The notes beneath the pieces were generated by a model. The model made no database searches. It was not told the DNA's origin and saw only the letters and a program-made list of their open reading frames with translations. The position numbers and the translations under genes are program-made. This document shows, piece after piece, positions 1 to 9,200 of a stretch of DNA of 17,923 nt (its first letter is position 1; each line of letters starts with the position of its first letter). Source of the DNA: CAZUZS01 sp964624795 (lineage in GTDB: Bacteria; Calditrichota; Calditrichia; RBG-13-44-9). Where the stretch lies: assembly GCA_964624795.1 (NCBI GenBank), contig CAZUZS010000082.1:1-17923 (forward strand), given 5' to 3'.

Positions 1-959
1 GGATCATTTACAAAAAAGAAAGTGGAGTTTTTAAAGCAATAGATCGGGATTTTTTTCTTTGTTGTTTTTGCTGTAAAAAATAGCTGATCCTCACTTTTCG
101 TGATTTCTATTCGATCCCCTATTTCTGTATGTGGAGAACCGTAAACCCGCTGGTACGAACCCACATACCCGCCGACAGTTTTTTTGTCCTTCAAGGTATA
201 ACTGATATAGTCGGGGATTTTATCTTTATTCCCTAAAACACGGGCAATCGCCAGGTAGGTCTCAATGGCATTTTTTCTGTAATTACAAGCAGCCAGGGAG
301 AGATTCCTCGCATCATTGATTGTTGTGGACACTTCCGCCTTGTATTTGGAATTGGTTAGGTAATAATGGATTGCAGCATCACTGAGCGCTCCCTTAAAAG
401 CATCTTCGGCAAACCAACTTTTCGTATTAAGTAAATAATCGGCATTTCCATAAACGTTTTTCTGATATCGCTGATTAATAATATCAATTCGAGTCTTAAT
501 TTTTAAATATAAATAGTTCAATTTATCCAGTATTAGGGCATATTTTTCGGGGATTTCTTCTGAATTTTGTGTGAGATTCGTGTAGGCAATTGCATCCACG
601 TCGAAGTTATCATAATAAAAAGGAAAAAAAAGTGTGCGGTTATATCCTATGTCGTTTTTGTAATCGCTATAAGACAGTTTATTGTTGAAAACCAGGTTTT
701 TTACAGAATCCCTTTTGATGAAATTCTCAATGACCCCGTCAGAATTCAGGATATTTACAGCCAGTTCCGACTGAACGTTTTTGAGATTGGCAATAATCTT
801 TTGATTTAGTTTCCTGCTTTCATTCCAATTGTTAACTTGTAACGCAATTAAAATACCTATTACAACCAAAAGTATTTCACCAATAGCATATCGTAAATAA
901 GCCATTACTTTGTTTTCGGAAGCGAGTTTATGTCTAATGTTTCTAAAGATTCTAGTCAT
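1..959 (-). CDS. DUF6090-like membrane-anchored protein, long form, 3' end cut by window edge
   Basis: Reading the minus strand from the ATG at 959 gives 319 codons without a stop, running off the left edge, so the C-terminus is missing. The N-terminus starts MTRIFRNIRHKLASENKVMA and is followed by one hydrophobic segment (about residues 23-43, ending in IGILIALQVNNWNE). This is nearly the same as the gene just upstream and is the signature of the DUF6090 family of Bacteroidota-type membrane proteins of unknown function. The rest is predicted to lie outside the membrane and is rich in Lys, Asn and Tyr. Near the visible end, a stretch with GGYVGSYQRVYG, then DRIEITKSEDQLFFTA and later STFFVND, resembles the small beta-rich domain (DUF3471-like) often attached to serine-hydrolase-type proteins; that match is by eye. 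The gene begins 16 nt after the previous stop, so it is probably cotranscribed. No clear Shine-Dalgarno is visible. Confidence 0.8.
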   Translation of the reverse strand, partial: MTRIFRNIRHKLASENKVMAYLRYAIGEILLVVIGILIALQVNNWNESRKLNQKIIANLKNVQSELAVNILNSDGVIENFIKRDSVKNLVFNNKLSYSDYKNDIGYNRTLFFPFYYDNFDVDAIAYTNLTQNSEEIPEKYALILDKLNYLYLKIKTRIDIINQRYQKNVYGNADYLLNTKSWFAEDAFKGALSDAAIHYYLTNSKYKAEVSTTINDARNLSLAACNYRKNAIETYLAIARVLGNKDKIPDYISYTLKDKKTVGGYVGSYQRVYGSPHTEIGDRIEITKSEDQLFFTAKTTKKKIPIYCFKNSTFFFVND

Positions 960-975
960 ATGGTTTTGATTATTT

Positions 976-1719
976 TTATTTGTTCATTTCATTTTTAATC
1001 AAACTGATGATAGCATTAATATCTTTTATCATTTTTGTTAAACTCATAATTGATTCTGTTTCTGAAAAATCTTTCCATCTTTGTGTAGCATCTAAACCGA
1101 GAATTATTTGCGGAAGATTGTCATTAAATTTTAAGAAAGCTTTTAATTGAGGCTGATTTTTAAGCCTGGAATCCAGTGTCGATGCTCCTCTAATCATAGA
1201 CATACTTCTGATAACATCTGCTTTATGGTTGTCTTCATGTTTTGCTCTCTCAAGTATATTATCCTGCAATACTTCTAAGTCCAATAATTTATTTCTTATT
1301 TCCAGGGGAAACAATATCAACTCACCACTGCTGCGAATTGATTCTATGGTGTTAGAATTGAATTTCATGAAAACGGAAGCAAGGTTTAACTTTAATAGTT
1401 TGTTATAAACCTCGGAAGGAGTTAAATCTTTTTTTTCATAAAGTTTTAGATAATTATTGTATTCCTCGCGCTCTTTTTTAAAACTCTCTAAGAAATTATT
1501 GGCTGATTCTTTATCCTTATTCAAATCAATTAAAAGTTGGCGATAGTATTCTTGTCTCGACCTATTAAGTTTTTGGTTTTCGTTCCAGTTATTAATCTGC
1601 AGTGCAATTAAAATTCCAATAACAACAAGTAAAATTTCACCAATTGCATAACGCAAGTAAGCCATCACTTTGTTTTCGGCTGCAAGTTTTAGTCTGATAT
1701 TTTTAAAAATTCTTGTCAT
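976..1719 (-). CDS. DUF6090 family membrane protein
   Basis: A 247-residue protein with one N-terminal transmembrane segment (about residues 23-43, ILLVVIGILIALQINNWNE) followed by a long, largely helical and charged region. The N-terminal 50 residues nearly match those of the next gene, and this block with the NNWNE motif is typical of DUF6090, a family of unknown function common in Bacteroidota. I chose the ATG at 1719, which gives MTRIFKNIRLKLAAENK, because it aligns exactly with the paralogue's start. An upstream ATG at 1746 would add nine unshared residues. An AGGAAG sequence lies about 10 nt before the chosen start. The gene follows kinase 1 by 59 nt and precedes its paralogue by 16 nt, so it is probably the fourth gene of the operon. 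Base composition is clearly more AT-rich than the kinases. A role as an accessory of the signalling cluster is only inferred from position. Confidence 0.85.
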   Translation of the reverse strand: MTRIFKNIRLKLAAENKVMAYLRYAIGEILLVVIGILIALQINNWNENQKLNRSRQEYYRQLLIDLNKDKESANNFLESFKKEREEYNNYLKLYEKKDLTPSEVYNKLLKLNLASVFMKFNSNTIESIRSSGELILFPLEIRNKLLDLEVLQDNILERAKHEDNHKADVIRSMSMIRGASTLDSRLKNQPQLKAFLKFNDNLPQIILGLDATQRWKDFSETESIMSLTKMIKDINAIISLIKNEMNK

Positions 1720-1778
1720 AGTTTTATTTCTTCCTAAAAATTTCATTTAATTGATTTTGCTTTCATGGCTAAAGTCCC

Positions 1779-4700
1779 TTATCCGAGCGATCCCGGACTT
1801 TTTTCCTGCACCCCGTTTTTTGGCAGACTGATGATGAACTCGGTAAACTCACCCTCTTCCGTTTCGACGGCAATTGAGCCGTGGTGCTCTTTCACCACAA
1901 TATCATGGCTTAATGACAACCCCAGACCTGTTCCTTCGCCGGTGGGTTTGGTTGTAAAAAATGGATTGAATAGTTTGTCCCGGATTGCTTCCGGAATACC
2001 GCTGCCGTTATCCCGTATCCTGATCCTGACATGATTTTCAAGGTTTTCCGTGCAGATTCGAATAGCCGGTTCGAACCCTGATGGCTGCTCTTTTTTCCTG
2101 CTGTTTGCTGCATAAAATCCGTTGCTGATAATATTGAGAAAGACCCGGCTGATATCCTGGGGGACAACCGGCATCTTGTCGATAGATGGATCGAGCTGCT
2201 TTTCGATGGTCACGTTGAAGGAAGAATCCTGCGCCCGCATGCCGTGGTAGGCCAGATTGATGTCCTCTTCCAACATTGCGTTGATATTGACTTCCCGCAT
2301 TTCGTCCGATTTGCCGCGGGAATGCTCCAGCATGCTGCGGACAATGTTATCCGCCCGCCTGCCGTGTTCCCCCACTTTTGTGGCATTGAAGCTGAGGCTT
2401 TGCAGGATTTCTTCCAGATTTTCGATATCCTCCGCACTGAATTTATCCTGGTGAGCGGCAACAATTTCTTTCAGCTCATCCACAAGCTCCACCGAAAGCT
2501 CTGAAAAATTATTGACGAAATTGAGCGGGTTCTTGATCTCGTGGGCAATCCCGGCAGTTAGCGCACCCAGAGAGGCAAGCTTCTGCTGGGTGATAAGCTG
2601 TTCCTGGGTTTTGACAATTTCTTCATTTTTTTCCTGCAGCATCTTGATAGCCTGAGCTTTGGCTATCGCCGAAACAGCATGTTCACGGAACCTGTTGAGT
2701 AAATTTGCCGCCGAATGATCGAATGCATTTTTATCCGCAAAACTATCGTACACAACATAAGCCTCCGTAATACCGTCCCGATCAACCGCCATCACCAGCA
2801 TGGATTTCGCCCGGCTGAATCCGGCTAATTTATGATCACCGGGAAGATTTTCCGTATTGTTCAGTATGAAGATTCCCTTTTCGGCTTCATCGGAATTCTC
2901 AGAGTAGCGACTTTTTAATTCATCAGACGTAAACCATATTTTTTCAAGATCCTTCACCTTATATCCGGCAGTGTAAGCAACCCTGAATAAGCCGTCTTTT
3001 TTATCCCGCAGGAATACAGCCGCCTTTTCCGCCTGAGGTATAAGATTCATGGTCTGTTTCAATAATGAATTAAAGAGATTTTCAAGGTTTTCTGCCCGAT
3101 TAATGACCCGAACTAACTGGTCCACCATTTCCAGCTCTGCGGCTTGTGTTCTTACCAATTTGGCTTCGCGCAGATTGGCCTGCTCCCGTTCTTTTTTGAT
3201 TATTCTCCGGCGCATCACCCGATCTGTTATAAACATTCCCAAGATGAATAAAAGCGCGTAGGCGCCAAAAGCCCAATTTGTGCGCCACCAGGGAGGGGTG
3301 ATGATAATTTGAAGAGACATTCCGGTGTTGTTCCAGACGCCTGCATCGTTCGATCCCCGCACATGTAATGTATATTTGCCCGGGTCGAGATTGGTGAACG
3401 TGACTTCTCTTTTGTTGCCAAGCTGTATCCAGTTGTTGCTATAACCTTCAAGTTTGTAAGCATAATTGTTTTTCGACGAATTGAAAAAATTCAGTGCGGC
3501 AAATTCAAAATTCAGAATATTATCCTGGTAAGAGAAAATTAATCTTTTCTTCTCGGAAATACCCTTTTTCTCGAGAATGGAATGACTGGTTTTATTATAA
3601 TATCTGGCGGTGGTAATCACAATTTCGGGCACATATGGATTCGTTTTTATTTCTGCGGGGAAAAATGAAACTACCCCGCCTACTCCACCAAAATAGAGCC
3701 TGCCGTCTTCTTTACTTCTGAATTGCGCATCCTCAAATTTCTGGGTTTGCAGGCCGTCGGTAACATCAAAATTCCAGAATGTGCCGGTAATGGGATTAAA
3801 TTTGGACAAGCCATTTGCGGTGCCAATCCATAAATTTCCCGATTCGTCCGCAAGGATTCCCCTGACCACATCATTGGCAAGACCATCCTTTTGTCGGTAA
3901 TGAATAAATCTCGCTTTTTCTTCAGCGTTTCCGGGCGGGACGAATTTGTCCAGCCCGCCCCCGAATGTTCCCAACCACAGGGTTCCGATGTTATCAGTGT
4001 AAATCGTCCGAACATCATTGCCACTGAGACTGGTGGAATCTTTGGGATCGTACTGAAAGCTCCTGAATTTCGGCCTGCTGACTGTGCCGTCTTCATTAAA
4101 TGCGTAATCGCTTATCAGTTGATTTAATCCACCGTCTGAGGTCCCAATCCATAATCGACCATCTTTATCTTCTGCGATGCTCATAATTCTGTTGTCGCTG
4201 ATACTGGAAGGATCGGTTTTGTCAGCACGGTAATGAAGAAATTTTACGGTTAGATCCTGGGGTGAAAAAACCGCTTTATTTAAGCCCCCGTTCCAGCTTC
4301 CTATCCAGAGCGAGCCTTTTGAATCTGAAAACAGTTCGATTATCTCTCCTTCGCTCAGACTGTTAGAATCGTCAGGGATGTGATAGAAATGCGAAAATGA
4401 ATTTGTGGCAGGATCATATTTGTCCAATCCTTTGGAAGTCCCAATCCATATTATTCCGGCATTATCCTGAAGTAAACTATACACAATATTTGAGCTGGTT
4501 CCCCGCTCGTCCTGGGTGCTTTCGTAGTGCGTATATCTTTTTGCAGCCGGATCATATTTGTCCAGCCCCAATTCGGTTCCTATCCAGACTTTCCCATCGC
4601 GGTCTTCCAAAACACTAAGCACAAAATCATCGATCAAAGAGTTTTTGTCGAATGGATTCTTATGAAAGCTCAAGAAACTTTTTGTGTTCACGTTATGGGT

Positions 4701-5798
4701 ATATAATCCGTTTGTATTTGTCCCAATCCAGATTAAACCGGATTTGTCTTCGAATAAATAGGTGATGTTCGGCGCGTCAATCCCTAAAGGGTCTGAAGAT
4801 TCGAGCTGGAAGTGCTCGAAAGAATCTTGCTCATTTTGGTTCATACCGGGTTTGTAAGTGTAAATTCCATCTCCGTAGGTGCCAAACCAGTATTGGCCAT
4901 TTCTGTCATTTAATATACTTTGAACATCCTCTATCGGAATTTTTTTAGCGAGGTTTGCGTAAGGATATTCAAATAAAAATTTATCGGTTCTGGTATCGAA
5001 CCAGATAATACCTTTATAATAATCGGCAACCCATAACAGCTCCGGATGGAGCTTGTCTTCTATAATAAAGTCGATGTATCTTTTGCCGGCCAATTCCTTT
5101 TTCGGCTGAAAACTGGCGAATTCATACCCTTTGGAAGTTGGAATGAGTTTATTCAAGGAGCCGTTGTTTGCTCCAAACCATATCGATCCTGCTTTGTCTT
5201 CCAACATCCGCATTACCCCGTCGCCGCTTATGCTTCTTGGATTATGTGGGTCATTCCTGAAGTTCACAAATTTCACGTCCCCGGTCGAGTCCGAATTTGT
5301 ATTGTTTTCAATCAAGGAGAGACTACCTGATCGTATCCCAATCCACATACGATTCTTGCTGTCTTCCATCAGGGAAAGGATATAATCGCCGCAAATACTC
5401 GAGCTATCGTTCGGGTTGTGAACATAGTTGGTAAATGTTTCGGTTCTCCTGTTAAACAAACTAAGTCCACCGCCGAAAGTACCAACCCAAATTCTTCCTT
5501 TATGATCTTCCAATAAGCACGAGATTTTGTTTACCCGCAAGCTGGTCGAATCGCCGTCGATATGTTTATACACTTTGAATTCGTAGCCGTCATATCTGTT
5601 GAGTCCATCCCAAGTGGCGATCCACATAAATCCTTCATTGTCCTGAAGAACATCCCTTATCATATTTTGGGACAACCCTTTTTCGATATCAATGTGCTCG
5701 AATCTCGTATTCTGGTTTTGAGCATACGGATGGGCAATATGACCTGTGAGTATGGCCAATATAATCAGTAGATAAATTTTTATCCGGTCGTTCATCAT
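1779..5798 (-). CDS. Sensor histidine kinase 1: double Reg_prop beta-propeller, Y_Y_Y, GAF-like, HisKA, HATPase
   Basis: A 1339-residue inner-membrane sensor kinase. A signal peptide (MMNDRIKIYLLIILAIL...) is followed by 14 propeller motifs of the type ED..G.IWIGT..GL..YD (about residues 50-700), enough for two seven-bladed propellers. Then come a Y_Y_Y domain (about 757-836), a transmembrane helix (about 838-860), a coiled coil, a GAF-like region (about 892-1037), the HisKA box AHEIKNPLNFVNNF with His1086, and an ATPase with N box NIISNGFYAANS and G boxes DNGSGIP and GTGLGLSLS. It lacks the receiver and AraC domains of classical one-piece hybrid sensors, so it must pass phosphate to a separate protein. 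The obvious candidate is the single receiver 80 nt upstream. I prefer the ATG at 5798 (or 5795) because the signal peptide begins there; a GTG at 5828 would put ten polar residues in front. The ligand is unknown. Confidence 0.93.
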   Translation of the reverse strand: MMNDRIKIYLLIILAILTGHIAHPYAQNQNTRFEHIDIEKGLSQNMIRDVLQDNEGFMWIATWDGLNRYDGYEFKVYKHIDGDSTSLRVNKISCLLEDHKGRIWVGTFGGGLSLFNRRTETFTNYVHNPNDSSSICGDYILSLMEDSKNRMWIGIRSGSLSLIENNTNSDSTGDVKFVNFRNDPHNPRSISGDGVMRMLEDKAGSIWFGANNGSLNKLIPTSKGYEFASFQPKKELAGKRYIDFIIEDKLHPELLWVADYYKGIIWFDTRTDKFLFEYPYANLAKKIPIEDVQSILNDRNGQYWFGTYGDGIYTYKPGMNQNEQDSFEHFQLESSDPLGIDAPNITYLFEDKSGLIWIGTNTNGLYTHNVNTKSFLSFHKNPFDKNSLIDDFVLSVLEDRDGKVWIGTELGLDKYDPAAKRYTHYESTQDERGTSSNIVYSLLQDNAGIIWIGTSKGLDKYDPATNSFSHFYHIPDDSNSLSEGEIIELFSDSKGSLWIGSWNGGLNKAVFSPQDLTVKFLHYRADKTDPSSISDNRIMSIAEDKDGRLWIGTSDGGLNQLISDYAFNEDGTVSRPKFRSFQYDPKDSTSLSGNDVRTIYTDNIGTLWLGTFGGGLDKFVPPGNAEEKARFIHYRQKDGLANDVVRGILADESGNLWIGTANGLSKFNPITGTFWNFDVTDGLQTQKFEDAQFRSKEDGRLYFGGVGGVVSFFPAEIKTNPYVPEIVITTARYYNKTSHSILEKKGISEKKRLIFSYQDNILNFEFAALNFFNSSKNNYAYKLEGYSNNWIQLGNKREVTFTNLDPGKYTLHVRGSNDAGVWNNTGMSLQIIITPPWWRTNWAFGAYALLFILGMFITDRVMRRRIIKKEREQANLREAKLVRTQAAELEMVDQLVRVINRAENLENLFNSLLKQTMNLIPQAEKAAVFLRDKKDGLFRVAYTAGYKVKDLEKIWFTSDELKSRYSENSDEAEKGIFILNNTENLPGDHKLAGFSRAKSMLVMAVDRDGITEAYVVYDSFADKNAFDHSAANLLNRFREHAVSAIAKAQAIKMLQEKNEEIVKTQEQLITQQKLASLGALTAGIAHEIKNPLNFVNNFSELSVELVDELKEIVAAHQDKFSAEDIENLEEILQSLSFNATKVGEHGRRADNIVRSMLEHSRGKSDEMREVNINAMLEEDINLAYHGMRAQDSSFNVTIEKQLDPSIDKMPVVPQDISRVFLNIISNGFYAANSRKKEQPSGFEPAIRICTENLENHVRIRIRDNGSGIPEAIRDKLFNPFFTTKPTGEGTGLGLSLSHDIVVKEHHGSIAVETEEGEFTEFIISLPKNGVQEKSPGSLG

Positions 5799-5878
5799 TG
5801 ATATTCTTAATGATGGTTGAATAAACACCCCGCCATTGCGGTTTTTCCTTGCTAATTTTCCTGCCGGAAAGTGGAATA

Positions 5879-6250
5879 TTATCTCTCTGGCGGGAAATTT
5901 TCCTTCAGCTTCTCAAAATCCAGTGGTTTGGTGATGAAATCATCCGCCCCGTACTCCATCGCTTTCCGGTAGTAGTTGTCATCTCCGTAAGCGGTTATCA
6001 TAATTACCTTCAGCGGCGGGAAATTATCACGGATAATTTTGAGAAGCTCCAGTCCGTTCATTCCCGGCATATTGATATCCGAGAGAACAAGATGAATTCC
6101 GTTTATATCGACATTTCGTAAATATTCCAGCGCTTCTTCCGCTGAAAGCATAAACTGAAAATCTATCTTGCCATTCCTTTTCTCTCGGCGGAATTTTTGC
6201 TCGAACAGAAGCTGTACATCTTTTTCATCATCCACTACTATGATCTTCAT
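5879..6250 (-). CDS. Single-domain response regulator (CheY-like receiver)
   Basis: A 123-residue protein consisting only of a receiver domain. The acidic pocket is D8/D9 (VVDDE), the phospho-acceptor is Asp58 (HLVLSDINMPGMNG), the switch Thr86 is in MITAYG, and Lys108 is in ITKPLD. There is no DNA-binding or enzymatic output domain. The C-terminus stops after LKENFPPER, a little short of a full final helix. Its ATG overlaps the stop of kinase 2 in an ATGA (4 nt), indicating translational coupling, and a GGAG lies 7 nt upstream of the start. Kinase 1 follows after 80 nt. It therefore sits between two kinases that lack their own receivers and probably takes phosphate from one or both. It may act by protein-protein contact or as a phosphate shuttle or sink; the downstream target is not visible here. 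Confidence 0.93.
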   Translation of the reverse strand: MKIIVVDDEKDVQLLFEQKFRREKRNGKIDFQFMLSAEEALEYLRNVDINGIHLVLSDINMPGMNGLELLKIIRDNFPPLKVIMITAYGDDNYYRKAMEYGADDFITKPLDFEKLKENFPPER

Positions 6251-9200
6251 GGCTTTGCTCCATCCTTTGGTAAACTGATAATAAATTCGGTGAAATTTCC
6301 TTCTTCAGTTTCAAATGTGATCGAACCATTATGCTCTTTGACCACAATATCGTAACTCAACGACAAACCCAGACCGGTACCTTGTCCGGCGGGTTTGGTT
6401 GTGAAAAACGGGTTGAATAATTTGTCCCGGGCCGATTTTGGTATTCCATTACCGTTATCTCTGATTCCGATTCTGACACAATCTTCCTGGTTTTGCGTCC
6501 AGACCAGAATCGACGGTTCGAAACCAGTGGACTCATCCTTTTTTCTGCTGTTCACTGCGTAAAATCCATTGCTGATGATGTTGAGAAAAACCCTGCTGAT
6601 GTCCTGCGGCACGACCAGAAGTTTATCAAGATTTTCATCATACTTTTTGATGATGGTTACATTAAACGATGCATCCTGCGCCCGCATTCCGTGGTAGGCG
6701 AGGTTGATGTCTTCCTCTAACATGGCGTTGATGTCGGTCGGCTGTTTCTCGTCTGATTTTCCGCGGGAGTGCTGCAGCATACTACGGACGATGCTGTCCG
6801 CCCGTTTGCCGTGCTCGTTAATTTTCTTTGAATTTAATCTCAGATCCTGCAGAATTTCTGCGAGGCTTTCCCGCATATCGGAATTGAACTCATCCATTGT
6901 TTCGCTCAAAATCACGTCTAATTCATCTACCAGCTCGATAGAAAGTTCCGCAAAGTTGTTGACGAAATTGAGGGGGTTCTTGATTTCGTGCGCGATTCCC
7001 GCAGTGAGCGCCCCAAGGGAGGCGAGCTTTTCCTGGGTAATCAACTGCTGCTGGGTGGACTTCAGTTCGTCCAGGGTATTGTTGAGCTGTTCGATGGTGG
7101 TGTTCAGCTTCCGGTAGGCGTCGGCATTATCCAGCGCGATGGCGGTGTAAGCTGCCAGGTTCTGCAGGACATTGAAATCATAATTTGAATAGGCATTCCT
7201 CCTGAAGCTCTGGATCGTAATTACGCCCAGCACTCGTTCCTGGGATACCAGCGGGAAGTAGATGATGGAAAGCGGATCGTCAGCCACCGTCCCGTCTTCG
7301 AGCACCCGCGAGCTGCCGGCTTTGTGATATTCGGGAATATATTTGGCATATTCACTATTTACATCATTTATAAACACCGCTTTTTGATTATCGATACACC
7401 ACACCGGGAGCTGGTTTTTATCGAGGGTATCCCGCGTATAGGGCGCATACCGCTTTCCTTTTTCAATCGCCAGCCGGTATTCAAGCTGATGCAGCTCCGG
7501 CTGATAAATTCCCACGCCAAACACCGAGGCGTCCACAAGCTGGTTCACATTTTCGTACAATTTGAAGAAGATTGTTTCAAAATCGAGTGATGCTGTAATT
7601 TCTTTGCCGATTTCCGAAAGCAACTCCACATTCTTTTTGCGCTCGTTTTCTGCCCGCAATGCGTTGGCCTGGGCCTCCGCCGCCTGAGCCCGGAGCTCGG
7701 TTTCCCGCAGGCGGGCTCGGGCCATCTCCTTTTTCAGGAGCCTGCGCCGCTGCACCCGGTCCGCCGCGAAAACAAAAGCCAGAAAAAAAATCCCATATAT
7801 TCCGTACGCCCACCAGGTACGATTCCACGGTGGGAGGATTTTGAAGTGGTAGACCGCTTCGCTGCTTTCATGCCCGAAAATGTTTTTTGCTTTTACATGA
7901 AAATGGTATTCGCCAAACGGTAAATTGGTGTAGTCTTTTTTACTTTCCTTGCTCCAGGACGACCAGTTTTTGTCGAAGCCTTCCAGCCGGGTTTTGAACC
8001 GGTTTTCCGATTCCCCTTCAAAACTGAGTGCGGAGTACTCGAAACGGAGCGCATTTAAATGGTGGGAAAGGGCAGGCGGCACAGGATTATTCCCTGCGAA
8101 GCCGCCACCGTAGAGCAGTGTGTTTTCGCCCGCCCTCACGCGCCGTATCAAGGCCGGGTAATCCTGCTCATAATTTTTCGGGATGCGGGGATCATAACGC
8201 ACCAGGACTTCCTCGCTGCCAAACCAGGTCACGCTGTCTTTCTCGGGGTAGATAAAATATATCGGGAGATCGCTGATCTGCATGAAGGCCTTTTTCTGTA
8301 ACTGGTAGCTGCCATCTTTTTGCCGGACTTTCACAACCGTTTCTTTGCCGAAGTTCATCCAGAGGTTTCCGCCAGAATCCTCCCTGAAAGTGTATTCTTC
8401 CTGCGACCCGCCAAACGATGTTAAATTGAATGTTGAATCCCGGTAAAAAATGTGGCTGTCCTCATCGAACCGGAACATACCTTCAATTAAAGCAAAGTAA
8501 TCGTGATTTTCGATTCTGAACACCGACACCCCGCCCTTAGGCAGGCCCTTTTTGTAGCGCCTGATTTCAGGATTTCTTATCGAATTTTTATCGCTGAATC
8601 GTAGAAACACAACTCCCTTCGATTGGGTTCCCAGCCACAATTGGCCCTTCTCATTCTCAGTGAAGTTGCGGATGGATTCTATAATACCGGGTAGTCTTCC
8701 TTCGTCGATCCACCTGGATCCGTCATAACGTAATGCCGCCAGGCCATCGATCAGGCCGACAAATACCCGGCTCGGATTCTGTTTAGAGCGATGCAGAGAA
8801 TATGCCCGGAAAGATTCCCCCCGCGAACGCTTAACGATCCGCGCATGCCCGCTTTTAATAGAAAAAACACCGTCGTCTGTCGCTACCAGCAATTTATCGC
8901 CCACCGAAACCAGCGACCAGCTTCGGGAAACCAGCCCGTCCACATGCACGAATTTGCGTGTGGCGTCGTCCAGGTAATAGACCCCCAGGCCGGTTGCCAC
9001 ATAAAGTATCCCCTGATGGCGATGGACAAAAACCACATAGCTGTCCAGTCCGGATTGTTTGTCATAGAGCGAAAGAGGAGAGGGGGTTTCGATCCGGGCA
9101 ATCCCGCTGTCCAGCGCCAGCCACAACGACCCGTGCCGGTCGGAATAGATATAGCGGACAAAATTATCCAGCAAGCCGGTTGCCTCATTCAAATATTGCC

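Noticed and set aside
1771..1805. AAAGTCC...GGACTTT hairpin with a T-run at the end of kinase 1
   Set aside because: The T-run is on the plus strand, where no gene needs terminating. On the minus strand it lacks a T-run, so it is not counted as a terminator of the operon.
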